A DNA stretch of 64,000 nucleotides, from assembly GCA_012845835.1 (NCBI GenBank), contig JABAKD010000028.1, positions 14,670,563 through 14,734,562 of the forward strand. Direction: 5' to 3'. Within the stretch, counting starts at the first letter, position 1. Every line of letters begins with the position of its first letter. Shown in pieces: positions 59,501 through 64,000 of this stretch. The stretch comes from Undaria pinnatifida. Its lineage: Eukaryota > Sar > Phaeophyceae > Laminariales > Alariaceae. Below the pieces are notes generated by a model. The model was not told where the DNA came from, searched no databases, and worked only from the letters and a program-made list of their open reading frames with translations. Both the position numbers and the translations under genes were made by a program.

Positions 59501-59649
59501 ACCAGCGCATCAGCACACCAGCACACCTCTCTGAGCCCGGCGGAAAGGCGATCTCGATCGAGCACGTGTAGCCGGCCATTTCCGACTATGCCAAAGTACT
59601 GCGCGGTTGCAACCGCCACACGCTCGCCTTCAAACGGGCTGAACTCCAC
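35293..59649 (-). CDS. PEX7: PEX7, peroxisomal PTS2 import receptor, WD40 repeat protein (first exon not found)
   Basis: PEX7 binds proteins with the N-terminal PTS2 signal in the cytosol and takes them to the peroxisomal docking complex with a co-receptor. Exons on the minus strand, in order: 59649-59527, 58950-58866, 55198-55124, 46537-46397, 42251-42148, 40591-40473, 35578-35293. All junctions are GT-AG and phase-consistent, giving 310 residues and a TAG stop; human PEX7 has 323. The exons follow the family's WD-repeat order: [52 protein letters not shown]...[47 protein letters not shown], and [21 protein letters not shown] then [12 protein letters not shown]. The missing exon 1 should code for about 15-20 residues ending in the conserved GY(A/S). 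The gene spans over 24 kb for under 1 kb of coding DNA. Confidence 0.93.
36440..36600 (+). repeat. (CACCAACAG)n minisatellite in PEX7 intron
   Basis: About 18 units of a 9-bp repeat. All six frames stay open (for example Gln/His or Asn/Ser/Thr repeats), but there is no gene context on that side. Confidence 0.95.
36980..37165 (+). repeat. 15-bp minisatellite (TCAAAGTATGTATGC)n
   Basis: Twelve units with few changes. Because 15 is a multiple of three the frames stay open; this is not coding evidence. Confidence 0.95.
37265..37690 (+). repeat. Interspersed 20- to 22-bp repeat, first cluster
   Basis: Loose copies of 'gaccagatagggctactgac' or 'gatcagacagggctaccg', most clearly at 37,270-37,310 and 37,595-37,690. 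Confidence 0.65.
37910..38275 (+). repeat. Duplicated CAGCTCAG / GTGCCGTGC low-complexity block
   Basis: The block 37,910-38,055 and the block 38,168-38,272 share 'cagctcagc', 'gcagcgcc' and 'gtgccgtgccttgcc' in order, about 255 bp apart. Confidence 0.75.
38598..38652 (-). repeat. Stand-alone LINE-tail hairpin motif
   Basis: 'cgtcagccgtgagttcgac', a short loop, 'ggtcaatactcatctttgca', then 'agctgcg'. No LINE 3'UTR is attached. Sense is presumed minus. Confidence 0.7.
38938..39249 (+). mobile_element. tRNA-derived SINE with poly-A tail
   Basis: The head GGTCGCCCCGGTGGCGTATC (A-box region) and GTGAGTTCGAGCCCCGC (B-box / T-arm) are spaced as in tRNA-derived SINEs. A body of about 215 bp and 22 A residues (39,228-39,249) follow. 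ATATGT flanks both sides, a possible short target-site duplication. It lies in a PEX7 intron on the opposite strand to PEX7. Body parts recur at 45.0 kb, and a related head at 47.9 kb. Confidence 0.8.
39418..39650 (+). repeat. Dispersed repeat family E, copy 1
   Basis: 'cgattcgacgagggcgaggg', 'aatgctgaatcattctcgcg' and 'gaggataataaatggga' match 48,055-48,268 over about 220 bp. In both places the copy lies shortly downstream of a SINE head on the same strand, so the two may once have been parts of one longer element. Confidence 0.8.
39680..39910 (+). repeat. Interspersed 20- to 22-bp repeat, second cluster
   Basis: About ten loose units of 'gatcagatagggctgctgac', the same family as 37.27-37.69 kb. 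Confidence 0.75.
40025..40138 (+). repeat. Three tandem 36-bp units
   Basis: 'cagctcaactacagtacgt' plus 'ttacaccacaccacaag' repeated three times, almost identical. Confidence 0.9.
40473..40591 (-). CDS. PEX7: PEX7 exon (sixth recognised)
   Basis: The acceptor ctatcatag|CTG, directly after an in-frame TAG, fixes the start; the donor is AG|gtgggt. It encodes [20 protein letters not shown] and a WD blade ending [14 protein letters not shown], matching the 'AH..EILSCDW.KY...L.TG..D...R.WDLR' block of PEX7. Confidence 0.93.
41065..41265 (+). repeat. (GACAGA)n array
   Basis: About 200 bp of GACAGA/GAGACAGA units. The frames in both directions are repeat artefacts. Confidence 0.95.
41762..41935 (+). 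repeat. 16-bp minisatellite (GCTATATGCTTTTGGT)n
   Basis: About seven units preceded by a GCTATAGGCCATAG repeat. Confidence 0.9.
42148..42251 (-). CDS. PEX7: PEX7 exon (fifth recognised)
   Basis: This exon was found by asking for a 3n+2 length between its neighbours; it is 104 bp, with acceptor ggttcag|GT and donor GCG|gtgagc. It encodes [20 protein letters not shown] and [15 protein letters not shown]. This matches the PEX7 block 'WSP...FASASGD.T.R.WD', with Leu in place of the usual Trp of the WD pair. Confidence 0.88.
42640..42918 (+). repeat. GAGCAAAAC repeat, then (CACTATCA)n array
   Basis: A short GAGCAAAACGAGCAAAA repeat (42,635-42,682) is followed from about 42,737 by some twenty 8-bp CACTATCA units. 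Confidence 0.9.
43375..43735 (+). repeat. Degenerate (AATACTAT)n array
   Basis: AT-rich short repeats with many variants. No coding sense. Confidence 0.85.
43897..44666. mobile_element. Harbinger/PIF-type MITE
   Basis: Perfect 19-bp terminal inverted repeats (GGCCATTTCTTATACAGTC) are flanked by TTA on both sides (43,894-43,896 and 44,667-44,669), the 3-bp TWA target duplication typical of PIF/Harbinger. Subterminal regions hold many CAGTCGAAAA units in both directions (about 43,952-44,068 and 44,598-44,634), possible transposase-binding repeats. The 770-bp element encodes no transposase. It lies in the PEX7 intron between exons at 46.4 and 42.2 kb. Confidence 0.88.
44697..44815 (+). repeat. 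(TATTAATAG)n array
   Basis: About 12 degenerate units, the same unit as at 34.1-34.4 kb, directly after the MITE. Confidence 0.85.
44995..45085 (+). mobile_element. SINE body fragment
   Basis: 'gaaccctat', 'ggaaggcaagg' and 'cacggcttatccagaag' align in order with 39,127-39,210 of the SINE at 38.9-39.2 kb. The head and the A-tail are not recognisable. Confidence 0.55.
45690..46396 (-). repeat. Tandem repeat of about 150 bp carrying copies of the PEX7 5' splice site
   Basis: Four intronic units (about 150-155 bp) plus the true exon end make five copies of a donor-like sequence. In PEX7 sense each has GTTTA(C/T)G or a close variant followed by |gtgg(g/a)tgcaag. They lie at about 46,397 (real), 46,243, 46,090, 45,938 and 45,780. 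The units include the last 13 or so bases of the exon and the intron side with a poly-T tract. All five keep GT. Confidence 0.85.
46397..46537 (-). CDS. PEX7: PEX7 exon (fourth recognised)
   Basis: The acceptor atgttag|AG completes GAG after HAQ, and the donor is TTTACG|gtgggt. It encodes [30 protein letters not shown] and [14 protein letters not shown], matching the PEX7 'EV.SVDW....SSSWD.TVKLW......RTF.EH' block. Confidence 0.93.
46550..46675 (+). repeat. (GACAAGAG/GCAAGAG)n minisatellite at the PEX7 acceptor
   Basis: Purine-rich 7- to 15-bp units lying 13 bp from the acceptor. On the PEX7 strand they form a long pyrimidine-rich tract (CTCTTGTC)n, which may serve as the polypyrimidine tract for this exon. 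Confidence 0.9.
47019..47072 (-). repeat. Stand-alone LINE-tail hairpin motif
   Basis: 'ccagctgtgagtt', a loop, 'gtagtcgatacccctctttg', then 'caaagctgcgag'. The stem is weaker than in other copies. Confidence 0.6.
47314..47341 (-). pseudogene. Duplicated start of PEX7 exon 4, with its splice acceptor
   Basis: In PEX7 sense, ttttcag|AGGTGTCGGGAGCGGACTGG followed by ATGGAACC copies the first 24 bases of the exon at 46,537 (one substitution and a 4-base insertion) behind an AG acceptor. The rest of the exon is not present. It lies 776 bp upstream of the real exon. Confidence 0.6.
47452..47490 (+). repeat. (GAA)n microsatellite
   Basis: About 13 perfect AAG units. Short CTATTAAC and GGAATC repeats follow at 47,699-47,770. 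Confidence 0.95.
47889..48018 (+). mobile_element. tRNA-derived SINE, short copy
   Basis: The head TCAGTCGCCCCAGTGGTCTT (A-box region) and CTTGAGTTCGATTCCCAACG (B-box) match the tRNA-like part of the 38.9-kb SINE, with an ACT repeat expanded between the boxes. An A-rich stretch ends it near 48,018. Confidence 0.7.
48055..48268 (+). repeat. Dispersed repeat family E, copy 2
   Basis: The partner of 39,418-39,650, with the same order of blocks and similar length. It lies downstream of a SINE head in both cases. Confidence 0.8.
48802..49258 (+). CDS. Cys-rich gene, first recognised exon
   Basis: Open from 48,802 (an in-frame stop lies just before) to the donor AAAC|gtgagt. A pyrimidine-rich tract and possible AG acceptors lie at 48,740-48,804. 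A near-repeat 'caatttgaa.ttgaaatttg' occurs at 48,829 and 48,864. About 13 cysteines; residue numbering is provisional. Confidence 0.7.
48802..51296 (+). CDS. Cysteine-rich protein of unknown function, nested in a PEX7 intron (start unknown)
   Basis: Five exons: about 48,802-49,258, 49,350-49,373, 49,596-49,696, 50,750-50,917 and 51,192-51,296. They join in consistent phases and give at least 284 residues with a TGA stop. The order is a short Cys-containing start, a Gly/Ser-rich linker (about residues 33-51), then a Cys-rich region ([32 protein letters not shown]). A segment [17 protein letters not shown] follows, and a C-terminal part with [20 protein letters not shown] ends LLRKQC. No ATG is available in exon 1 of this model, so translation must start in an upstream exon that I did not find. 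Even Cys spacing suggests a disulphide-bonded secreted or lumenal protein, but no signal peptide was found. It lies wholly inside the 8.6-kb PEX7 intron on the opposite strand. I recognise no family. Confidence 0.72.
49350..49373 (+). CDS. Cys-rich gene, 24-bp micro-exon
   Basis: The acceptor ttgtcag|TG and donor ATAG|gtaaga bound 24 bases. Joined in phase they give LCSAPCDI, which continues the Cys spacing of its neighbours. Confidence 0.6.
   Translation, partial: CVQRRAT
49596..49696 (+). CDS. Cys-rich gene, third exon
   Basis: The acceptor acaccag|CG was chosen because an AG 20 bases upstream leads to a stop in phase. It encodes [20 protein letters not shown] and then [14 protein letters not shown]. 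The donor GGG|gtaagc is copied repeatedly in the following intron. Confidence 0.75.
49676..50262 (+). repeat. Tandem repeat of about 115-150 bp copying the exon-3 end and its 5' splice site
   Basis: 'ggcagtcccgtcgtcgg|ggtaagc' (the real donor) recurs as cagtcccgtcatcgg|ggtataag (about 49,793), cggg|gttagc (about 49,944), cggg|gtcagc (about 50,080) and tggg|gttagc (about 50,233). 'atgcagtgacgc'-type blocks fall between them. Each copy keeps GT, but only the first keeps a strong donor. Confidence 0.8.
50750..50917 (+). CDS. Cys-rich gene, fourth exon
   Basis: The acceptor tttgcag|AAG and donor GAG|gtacgt enclose 56 codons in phase 0: [20 protein letters not shown], then [20 protein letters not shown] and ending AFDIE. 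Confidence 0.8.
51192..51296 (+). CDS. Cys-rich gene, last exon
   Basis: The acceptor gtggacag|ATC opens 34 codons and [23 protein letters not shown] up to LLRKQC. The final residue is cysteine. Confidence 0.8.
   Translation: MHKTIDKKQECKVLGTSAEEEESKQACMLLRKQC
51965..52065 (+). repeat. (CACGGACAGCAGT)n minisatellite
   Basis: About eight units of 10 or 13 bp ('cacggacagcagt' and 'cacggacagt'). Confidence 0.92.
52135..52321 (-). mobile_element. 5'-truncated retroposon with poly-A tail and 12-bp target duplication
   Basis: The element lies at 52,147-52,309 on the minus strand and ends in 17 A (T on plus, 52,147-52,163). Both sides carry ATTTCTTGAAGC (52,135-52,146 and 52,310-52,321), a perfect target-site duplication. 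The body matches the last 150 bp of the element ending at 54,995, which shows a reverse-transcribed insertion of a 5'-truncated copy. Confidence 0.92.
52890..52985 (+). repeat. (TATGATTTGTATGG)n repeat
   Basis: Degenerate 10- to 14-bp units with alternating GATTTGTATGGT and GATCTGTATGAT. Confidence 0.85.
53012..53440 (-). mobile_element. Family-C dispersed repeat, inverted copy
   Basis: The reverse complement of 22,447-22,787 from 'ttgttctcacattaactcgc' to 'caagtcaattggaaaaaag', followed by a purine tract that pairs with the pyrimidine tract at 22.24-22.44 kb. The frame starting [14 protein letters not shown] is kept on this strand's plus side. Confidence 0.82.
53655..53830 (+). repeat. (GATGACTGT)n repeat
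   Basis: Degenerate 9- to 12-bp units such as 'gatgactatgatgactg'. Confidence 0.8.
53881..53935 (-). repeat. Stand-alone LINE-tail hairpin motif
   Basis: 'cgtcaactgtgagttcgac', a loop, 'gggtcgatactcatctttgc', then 'aagccgcg'. It matches the 19.29-kb copy closely. Confidence 0.7.
54470..54997 (+). mobile_element. Retroposon 3' part with poly-A tail
   Basis: The last 150 bp, including 'atccgccggaggat' and an A run ending near 54,997, are those of the TSD-flanked copy at 52.1-52.3 kb. The upstream 380 bp are GC-richer, without a recognised protein. The left boundary and any target duplication are not visible. It could be a LINE 3' end or a SINE. Confidence 0.6.
55124..55198 (-). CDS. PEX7: PEX7 exon (third recognised)
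   Basis: A 75-bp exon with acceptor atcccccag|AT and donor CAAG|gttagc. It encodes [20 protein letters not shown] and REHAQ, the end of the second WD blade. Confidence 0.92.
55250..55760 (+). repeat. Degenerate (CAGTAGGTATGATAGTAATA)n repeat
   Basis: Some twenty loose units of about 22-30 bp ('cagtaggtatgatagcaata'), clearest at 55,420-55,520 and 55,590-55,640. Confidence 0.75.
55850..56490 (+). mobile_element. LINE 3'UTR and tail
   Basis: Nearly parallel to 31,040-31,690: UTR unit, C runs, 'gaccctgatagctacactgt' and hairpin tail 56,425-56,482. On both sides lie ACAATAC repeats and copies of 'gggcttcttcaaatacatta' (55,798 and 56,641), so the insertion may be flanked by duplicated sequence. 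Confidence 0.75.
56490..56785 (+). repeat. (ACAATACA)n arrays, two tandem blocks
   Basis: Two ACAATAC/ACAACAC blocks, each followed by 'gcacttagcgcagc' and 'catcagaccctg' (56,568 and 56,778). A duplication of about 210 bp is visible. Confidence 0.85.
57035..57150 (+). repeat. (CCGGTACCCGGTTTTA)n minisatellite
   Basis: About six units of 16-18 bp containing the palindrome CCGGTACCCGG-like core. Confidence 0.9.
57400..57495 (+). repeat. (CAGACAGCTCGTGT)n minisatellite
   Basis: Six 14-bp units with single-base changes. Confidence 0.92.
57522..57929 (+). other. Unrecognised open frame in a PEX7 intron
   Basis: 135 codons, opposite strand to PEX7. The second half ([20 protein letters not shown] and on) contains four N-X-S/T sites and few repeats, unlike the surrounding DNA. 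No family, splice pattern or promoter is seen. It could be chance, a gene fragment or part of an element. Confidence 0.25.
58180..58400 (+). repeat. (GATTTGTTGGGGCATTAAT)n minisatellite
   Basis: About ten 19- to 21-bp units, followed by ATTAATGATTA repeats to 58,490. Confidence 0.93.
58866..58950 (-). CDS. PEX7: PEX7 exon (second recognised)
   Basis: 85 bp, with acceptor tttttag|GTG and donor GCAG|gtatgt. It encodes [20 protein letters not shown] and RQIVTAGA, the PEX7 'SFDT.D.LYDV.WSE' block. Its last G completes GAT with the next exon. Confidence 0.93.
58960..59292 (+). repeat. (ATCATCA)n then (AAGGACAAG)n arrays
   Basis: ATCATCA-type repeats to 59,165, then about 13 AAGGACAAG units to 59,292, all within the 576-bp intron between PEX7 exons. 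On the PEX7 strand the second array is CTTGTCCTT, pyrimidine-rich. Confidence 0.93.
59330..59385 (-). repeat. Stand-alone LINE-tail hairpin motif
   Basis: 'aagctgtgagttcgaccggt', 'gtggtcggtattcagcttcg', then 'caagcagtccg'. The stem TTCGACC/GGTCGG is kept with a G-T pair. Confidence 0.65.
59527..59649 (-). CDS. PEX7: PEX7 first recognised exon
   Basis: The acceptor aatggcag|GTG and donor GAG|gtgtgc enclose 41 codons: [20 protein letters not shown], then [14 protein letters not shown] and LSAGLRE. This is the start of the first WD blade in PEX7 proteins. It begins in phase 0, so a short upstream exon must supply the start codon. Confidence 0.94.
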
Positions 59650-59689
59650 CTGCCATTAACCCACGAACAACAAACGCGATGCATGGCGA

Positions 59690-59822
59690 GGAAGATGCAT
59701 GGCGAGGAAGATGCATGACGAGGAAGATGCATGGCGAGGAAGATGCATGGCGAGGAAGATGCATGGCGAGGTAAGATGCGCGGCGAGGAAGATGCATGGC
59801 GAGGAAGACGCATGGCGAGGAA
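59690..59822 (+). repeat. (GATGCATGGCGAGGAA)n minisatellite upstream of PEX7 exon
   Basis: Nine units of 15-17 bp, starting 41 bp from the acceptor of the first recognised PEX7 exon. Confidence 0.95.
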
Positions 59823-60649
59823 GGAGCTCCTGAGGGCAAGGCTGGACCAAACATCAACAGCAGCAGCGGTCCCCGAATAAGGCCGTATTGATAAATAAGG
59901 CGGTATCCCGCAAAAAGGCGGTCAAAATCGCCCGCAATAAGGCGGTCACACCGCCTCATTCACGGCTGGTACAGTAACAGGGCGCCCTGCCGTTACACCG
60001 CACACACGGACTGAAACATCTTCATTACTTCAACTCCTCTATAAAACTCTATTTAATACCAGGTAGTCTACTAGTAAGTCTGTCGATAGACTTACTAGTG
60101 TATCAATCTTTTAACCACTGCTAAGGGACTAAATCCAGGTACTCGTAGTTTCCCCCCCAAAACGTTGGTGCGCTTTTCGAGTACGCGCAGCATACAAAAT
60201 GCCTCTTCGTCGATGATGCGCCCCAGTACGCCTAACAACTTGGCTGCGCGGATCTTTGAGGGCAGTTTTTACCTTCTTTCATTGGCCCGCAAACGCGAAC
60301 AGCCTACCGCCCAAAATATCCGCGAGACCAGATAGTTAGGCCAGCAGGCCAGCTCATACATCCAGCTCACTGGTTGTTGTTTGAGGGTGAAATCCTGCCA
60401 TTAGTGTTACAATTACACTGAGCGTATGATGATACGTACATCTATCTGAGTAACGTGCACTAGGGTTGACCTGTATCTAGACAATACGCCCACCGATACG
60501 ACTGCTGATTGTGCCGTTGTAATAGAGGCCCGTTACTCGAGCGCCCAGAAGCATGCCGGCACAGTAGTATAACGGTTGCGCATAACCCGCGTACCGGAGT
60601 ACCGCAGTACAAGAGATCACTCGTACGATACCAATGCATGGCAGATCCT

Positions 60650-62790
60650 GCGCAACGGCCTACCTACCACACCCCGGACAATAGCCTCTTGAATATGCCT
60701 ATTGGTATGCCAATACGTTGGGGAATTTCATATCGATGCCTATTGACACCTTCGATAGGTACGCGAATTTGTCGATCAATGCCTATTGCTTGGATCAATA
60801 CGTCCAGAGAAGTTCGTGCAACAGGCTTTTGTTCTTGAGATAGGTGTGTGAATCTGTCTATCGATACCTCTTTCTTCGATCAATATGTTCTGATAGATCG
60901 GCACAATATGCCATTGTTCTTACAATAGGTATGTCACATTGTCGATCGACACCTGGTACTATCACCAATAGCTACGCGAAATTGCCGATCGATACCTACT
61001 GTTTGACCAATAGGTATGCGGAAATTGTCGATTGATATCTGTTGCTTTGACCAGAAAGCATAAAGTCCTGTACATAGTCTATTGAATTCGCCTGTTGGTC
61101 TGTCCAAAAGTTGGTGAAATAAATATCGATACTTATTGTAACCTGTTATATGAGGGTGAAATAGTCTATGGGTACCTATGTATTTGTCCAATAGGTTCAG
61201 AGGAATTGATTCGATTGATGCCTTCGCAAAAAAAATGGCGAGAGGTGTTTCTGTTATTAAACAGAAGCAGCAGCAGCTATCGATCGAAATCCTCACAAGC
61301 CTATCGATAAATAGATCTTCTATTAATACCAGGTATTATCGTAAATCTGCTGCTTTGAAACAAAAGGCAAGAACTAGGTCAAGGTATGTATTGCTATAAT
61401 CCAAGGTATTTATTCCAACAATAACGATGGCCTAAGGAATATGGAATACGTTCGTTTTCTAAGCAGTAGAGTAAAAAATTACAAGCAATAGGTATCGATC
61501 GAAACCCTTCCAAATCTATTAAATTGTCCGCAGATATCAATCGATACCGTGCGAATCTATTACATTGAGCAATAGGCATCGATCGATACCCTTGAAAACC
61601 TATTACATTGAGCAATAGGTATCGATCGATCTCATCGTACACCTATTGCTTTAACAAGTAGGTATTGATTGGTAGCGATAAAAAGATCGTACACCTATTG
61701 CTTCAACAAATAGGTATTGATTGGTGGCGATAAAAAGATATTGCTCGAACGGTAGTCTGCCGGGAGTCAGTTTCAAACCATGTTGGTGCCCAAAATACCT
61801 ATCGTTATACACCTTCGCGAGCATATCGGTCGCACAATAGGCTATTGTGGTCACTATCCTAACCCTATTGTGGCTCACACTACCTATCGATAGACCCTGA
61901 AGCCGAGCTATTGTGCCCCGCGATAGGTATCGATCCTCACAAATGCCGACCTATTGTTGGCCCAATAGCCTATTTTTCGATAGGGTATTATCCTGGGTAT
62001 AAGAAGACACAGAACGGCACACAGACAGGTCGCTTTAACACACTGAAGGTTTGAGCGTCGCATTGAACACACAAAATAATAATCACCCATGCACCACCTT
62101 GTTGAGACCGTCCACCATAGGCTTCTCAGAGCACGGCAAGGAAGGGCAGACGTCGCCGTATTGGGCTGGAGGGTCGTGTGGCGTGGATGATGAATGGGGA
62201 GAACTGGAGTTACTACTAGTTTATTGTACCAAGACGGGCTGTCTTCGAGTACATTTGCTCTCCAACACTGAAGCAATAAAATGGCGAAAGGCCTACGTAC
62301 CGATACCTATCATCTTGAACAAAAGAATGATGAAAGGTCTCTCGATGCCTATCGTCCGAAGCAATAGAGTTGTGAAAGGTCTATCGATACCTGTTTTCCG
62401 AAACAAATAGGTTTGGTGAAATGCCTATCGATATCTATCGTCCCAAATAGGTTTGGTGAAAGGTGTATCGATACCTATCGCTAAAAACAATAGGTTTCGT
62501 CTCGCAGCCCCAACAGTATTTCGCCCGAACAGGCATGCTCTGGAAATTCCTATCGATAGTTATCTGTTCCAACGACAGGTTTTGATATTACATGTCAATA
62601 CGATTTTGGCCAAACAACTAGTCAATGAAGGTGTGAACCGATACCTATTGCCGGTCACAATACGCTTTAAAAAGTGCCTACCGATACCTATCACAAGCAA
62701 CAATGGGCCTCCTACTGGAATAGGATTCTATCGATTGTCTATTGACCTGGAACCTATTGTCCAAGGTGTGCTGACCCACACAGCAGTCGG
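60650..62790. repeat. Degenerate array with palindromic core GGTATCGATCGATACC
   Basis: About 25 units of roughly 45-65 bp carry variants of CAATAGGTATCGATCGATAC followed by CTATTG. The core GGTATCGATCGATACC is its own reverse complement. Left of about 61.3 kb the asymmetric part reads one way ('gcgaaattgtcgatcg'). From 61.45 to 61.75 kb it reads the other way ('caataggtatcgatcg'), and from 62.28 kb it flips again ('gtgaaaggtctatcgatacc'). A unique segment (about 62,040-62,270) lies inside. It sits in PEX7 intron 1 or the promoter region. Confidence 0.8.
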
Positions 62791-63246
62791 GGGAATATAC
62801 CAACAGGAATAATCTGGCAAGCACCACGCATGTACGAGGGGATACCAACATGACATTCCGACGATCGCAGGGACGACTTGAGGGCTTTGTCTTTGCGTTG
62901 CTGTCAGTAGTCATAACACCTACTGCTTGTTACGTGGTACCTGGTACCTGGTATGATAGGGCATTTCTTGTCGTTCCGTCGTTCCGTCGTTCCGTTTGGC
63001 ACATGGTAAATACACGTACAAAAATGCAGCTATTAATAGCTGCTGCTCGGAGAAGGCCCCTCAGCTTTTCTCAGACGTATTTTTGAGCTTTCACTGTGCT
63101 AGCTTGCGATGAGGGTCACCCCTCGGCCCGAAACTCCCTCATCTTGCTCCCCGACCCCGACTGTGTCGGAGGAGGCCTCGGGCGTGCTTGCACCGTGTCC
63201 GGACTGCCTCTCTGCTGTACTCGTTTTTCGCAAAATTAACTCAAGT

Positions 63247-63330
63247 ACGTCAGCTGTGAGTTCGACCAGTTGGGCGGTCGATACTGATCCAACAGGTGAG
63301 CGCTCTAGATTCAACGTTGCAAGTTGTGTG
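63247..63330 (-). repeat. Stand-alone LINE-tail hairpin motif with insertion
   Basis: 'cgtcagctgtgagttcgacc', loop, 'GGTCGA' gives the best stem of the set. A 37-bp insertion then separates 'tactgatc' from 'aacgttgcaagttgtg'. Confidence 0.65.
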
Positions 63331-63340
63331 ATTCATGAGT

Positions 63341-64000
63341 CTCGTGGACAATACATACAACGGAGTACTGCTGTATTCGCATACAGGGGAGAAGAAAGGA
63401 GATAGGTCCAGGTGCATATGGTTGGACTGCTAAAAATGATATACAGCAGCACTACGTGCGCGGTTTACGAGGTGTTTGGCGATTGCTGCTGATGATGTTG
63501 TAAGAATTGAGGGTCAAACTGTCCAACCGACTTGCCGACTAAATCCAGCTAGTCGGTTTTGCCGCCTACCTGGTGGCGACTAGTGATTAGTCGTCAAATC
63601 CTGTCGACTCGCAGCCGTACTCTTTGGACTATTAATAGTATCTAAAACACCAGCAGGCCGTACACCGCCGCACTTGTAACTCTGGAGACCCGGATAGCAG
63701 AGCTACGAAGGAGGACAGCAGCCTAACCCAGCACATACCAGGTGTACTACGGTCGTACCCAGTAAGCTGTGCAACTACAACTACAAGAGTGCCTCTACAG
63801 GGTATCACGTACCAGTACCAAGTACCAGTACCAAGTACCAGTACCAAGTACCGGTATGGACCATGTATGCTGTGTAGCATATTGGCAATTATACCACCTG
63901 TTACCACAGACAGAGCGACCACTGAGCGACCCCAGAGCGAATACGTACTCGTGCTGAATACGGTCACCAAGTAGCAGTTTCCCCTCTTTAGACTATATTG
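63341..64000. other. Window end, no gene seen
   Basis: It contains a TACCAGTACCAAG repeat at 63,810-63,855 and AT/GC-mixed unique DNA. PEX7 exon 1 could lie here or beyond, but no candidate ending in GY(A/S) before a donor was found. Confidence 0.4.

Noticed and set aside
62090-62130. Candidate PEX7 exon 1 (MVDGLNK before a GT on the minus strand)
   Set aside because: It lacks the conserved GY(A/S) end and has no supporting context.

Overview
The window looks like nuclear DNA from a complex eukaryote, most likely a brown alga or a related stramenopile. This placement is inference: GC-rich coding exons sit in AT-richer introns of 0.1 to 8.6 kb with ordinary GT-AG junctions, simple repeats and poly-G/poly-C runs are extremely dense, and LINE fragments are abundant. 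No prokaryotic, plastid or mitochondrial gene layout is visible. Only three protein-coding genes can be supported. Most open frames in the window are products of simple repeats or transposon remains.

Layout. 0-4.3 kb: LINE 3' untranslated-region (UTR) sequence, one copy split by a TIR-bounded DNA element (192-1314). 6.2-15.5 kb, plus strand: a complete four-exon mannose-6-phosphate isomerase gene; its second intron carries a near-perfect 0.7-kb palindrome built from the BED-finger start of a hAT-like transposase. 15.5-34.4 kb: gene-free repeat land, with LINE C-terminal and 3'UTR fragments, tRNA-derived SINE heads, dispersed repeats and micro/minisatellites. 35.3-59.6 kb, minus strand: PEX7, the peroxisomal PTS2 import receptor, in seven recognised exons; the short first exon was not found. 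Its introns hold a Harbinger-type MITE, SINEs, LINE tails and a nested gene on the opposite strand (48.8-51.3 kb) for an unrecognised cysteine-rich protein. 60.65-62.8 kb: a 2-kb degenerate array whose units carry a palindromic core, just upstream of PEX7 exon 2.

Biology. Mannose-6-phosphate isomerase feeds GDP-mannose synthesis (glycoproteins and, in brown algae, alginate). PEX7 carries PTS2 proteins to the peroxisome. I see no sign that the genes work together.

The most interesting structure: in two unrelated genes (PEX7 and the nested gene) the intron next to a 5' splice site is a tandem array that repeatedly copies the exon end plus splice donor. A second theme is a conserved hairpin-bearing tail motif (13 copies) that ends the LINE 3'UTRs and also stands alone at six other places, as expected if unrelated retroposons share a LINE reverse-transcriptase recognition tail.
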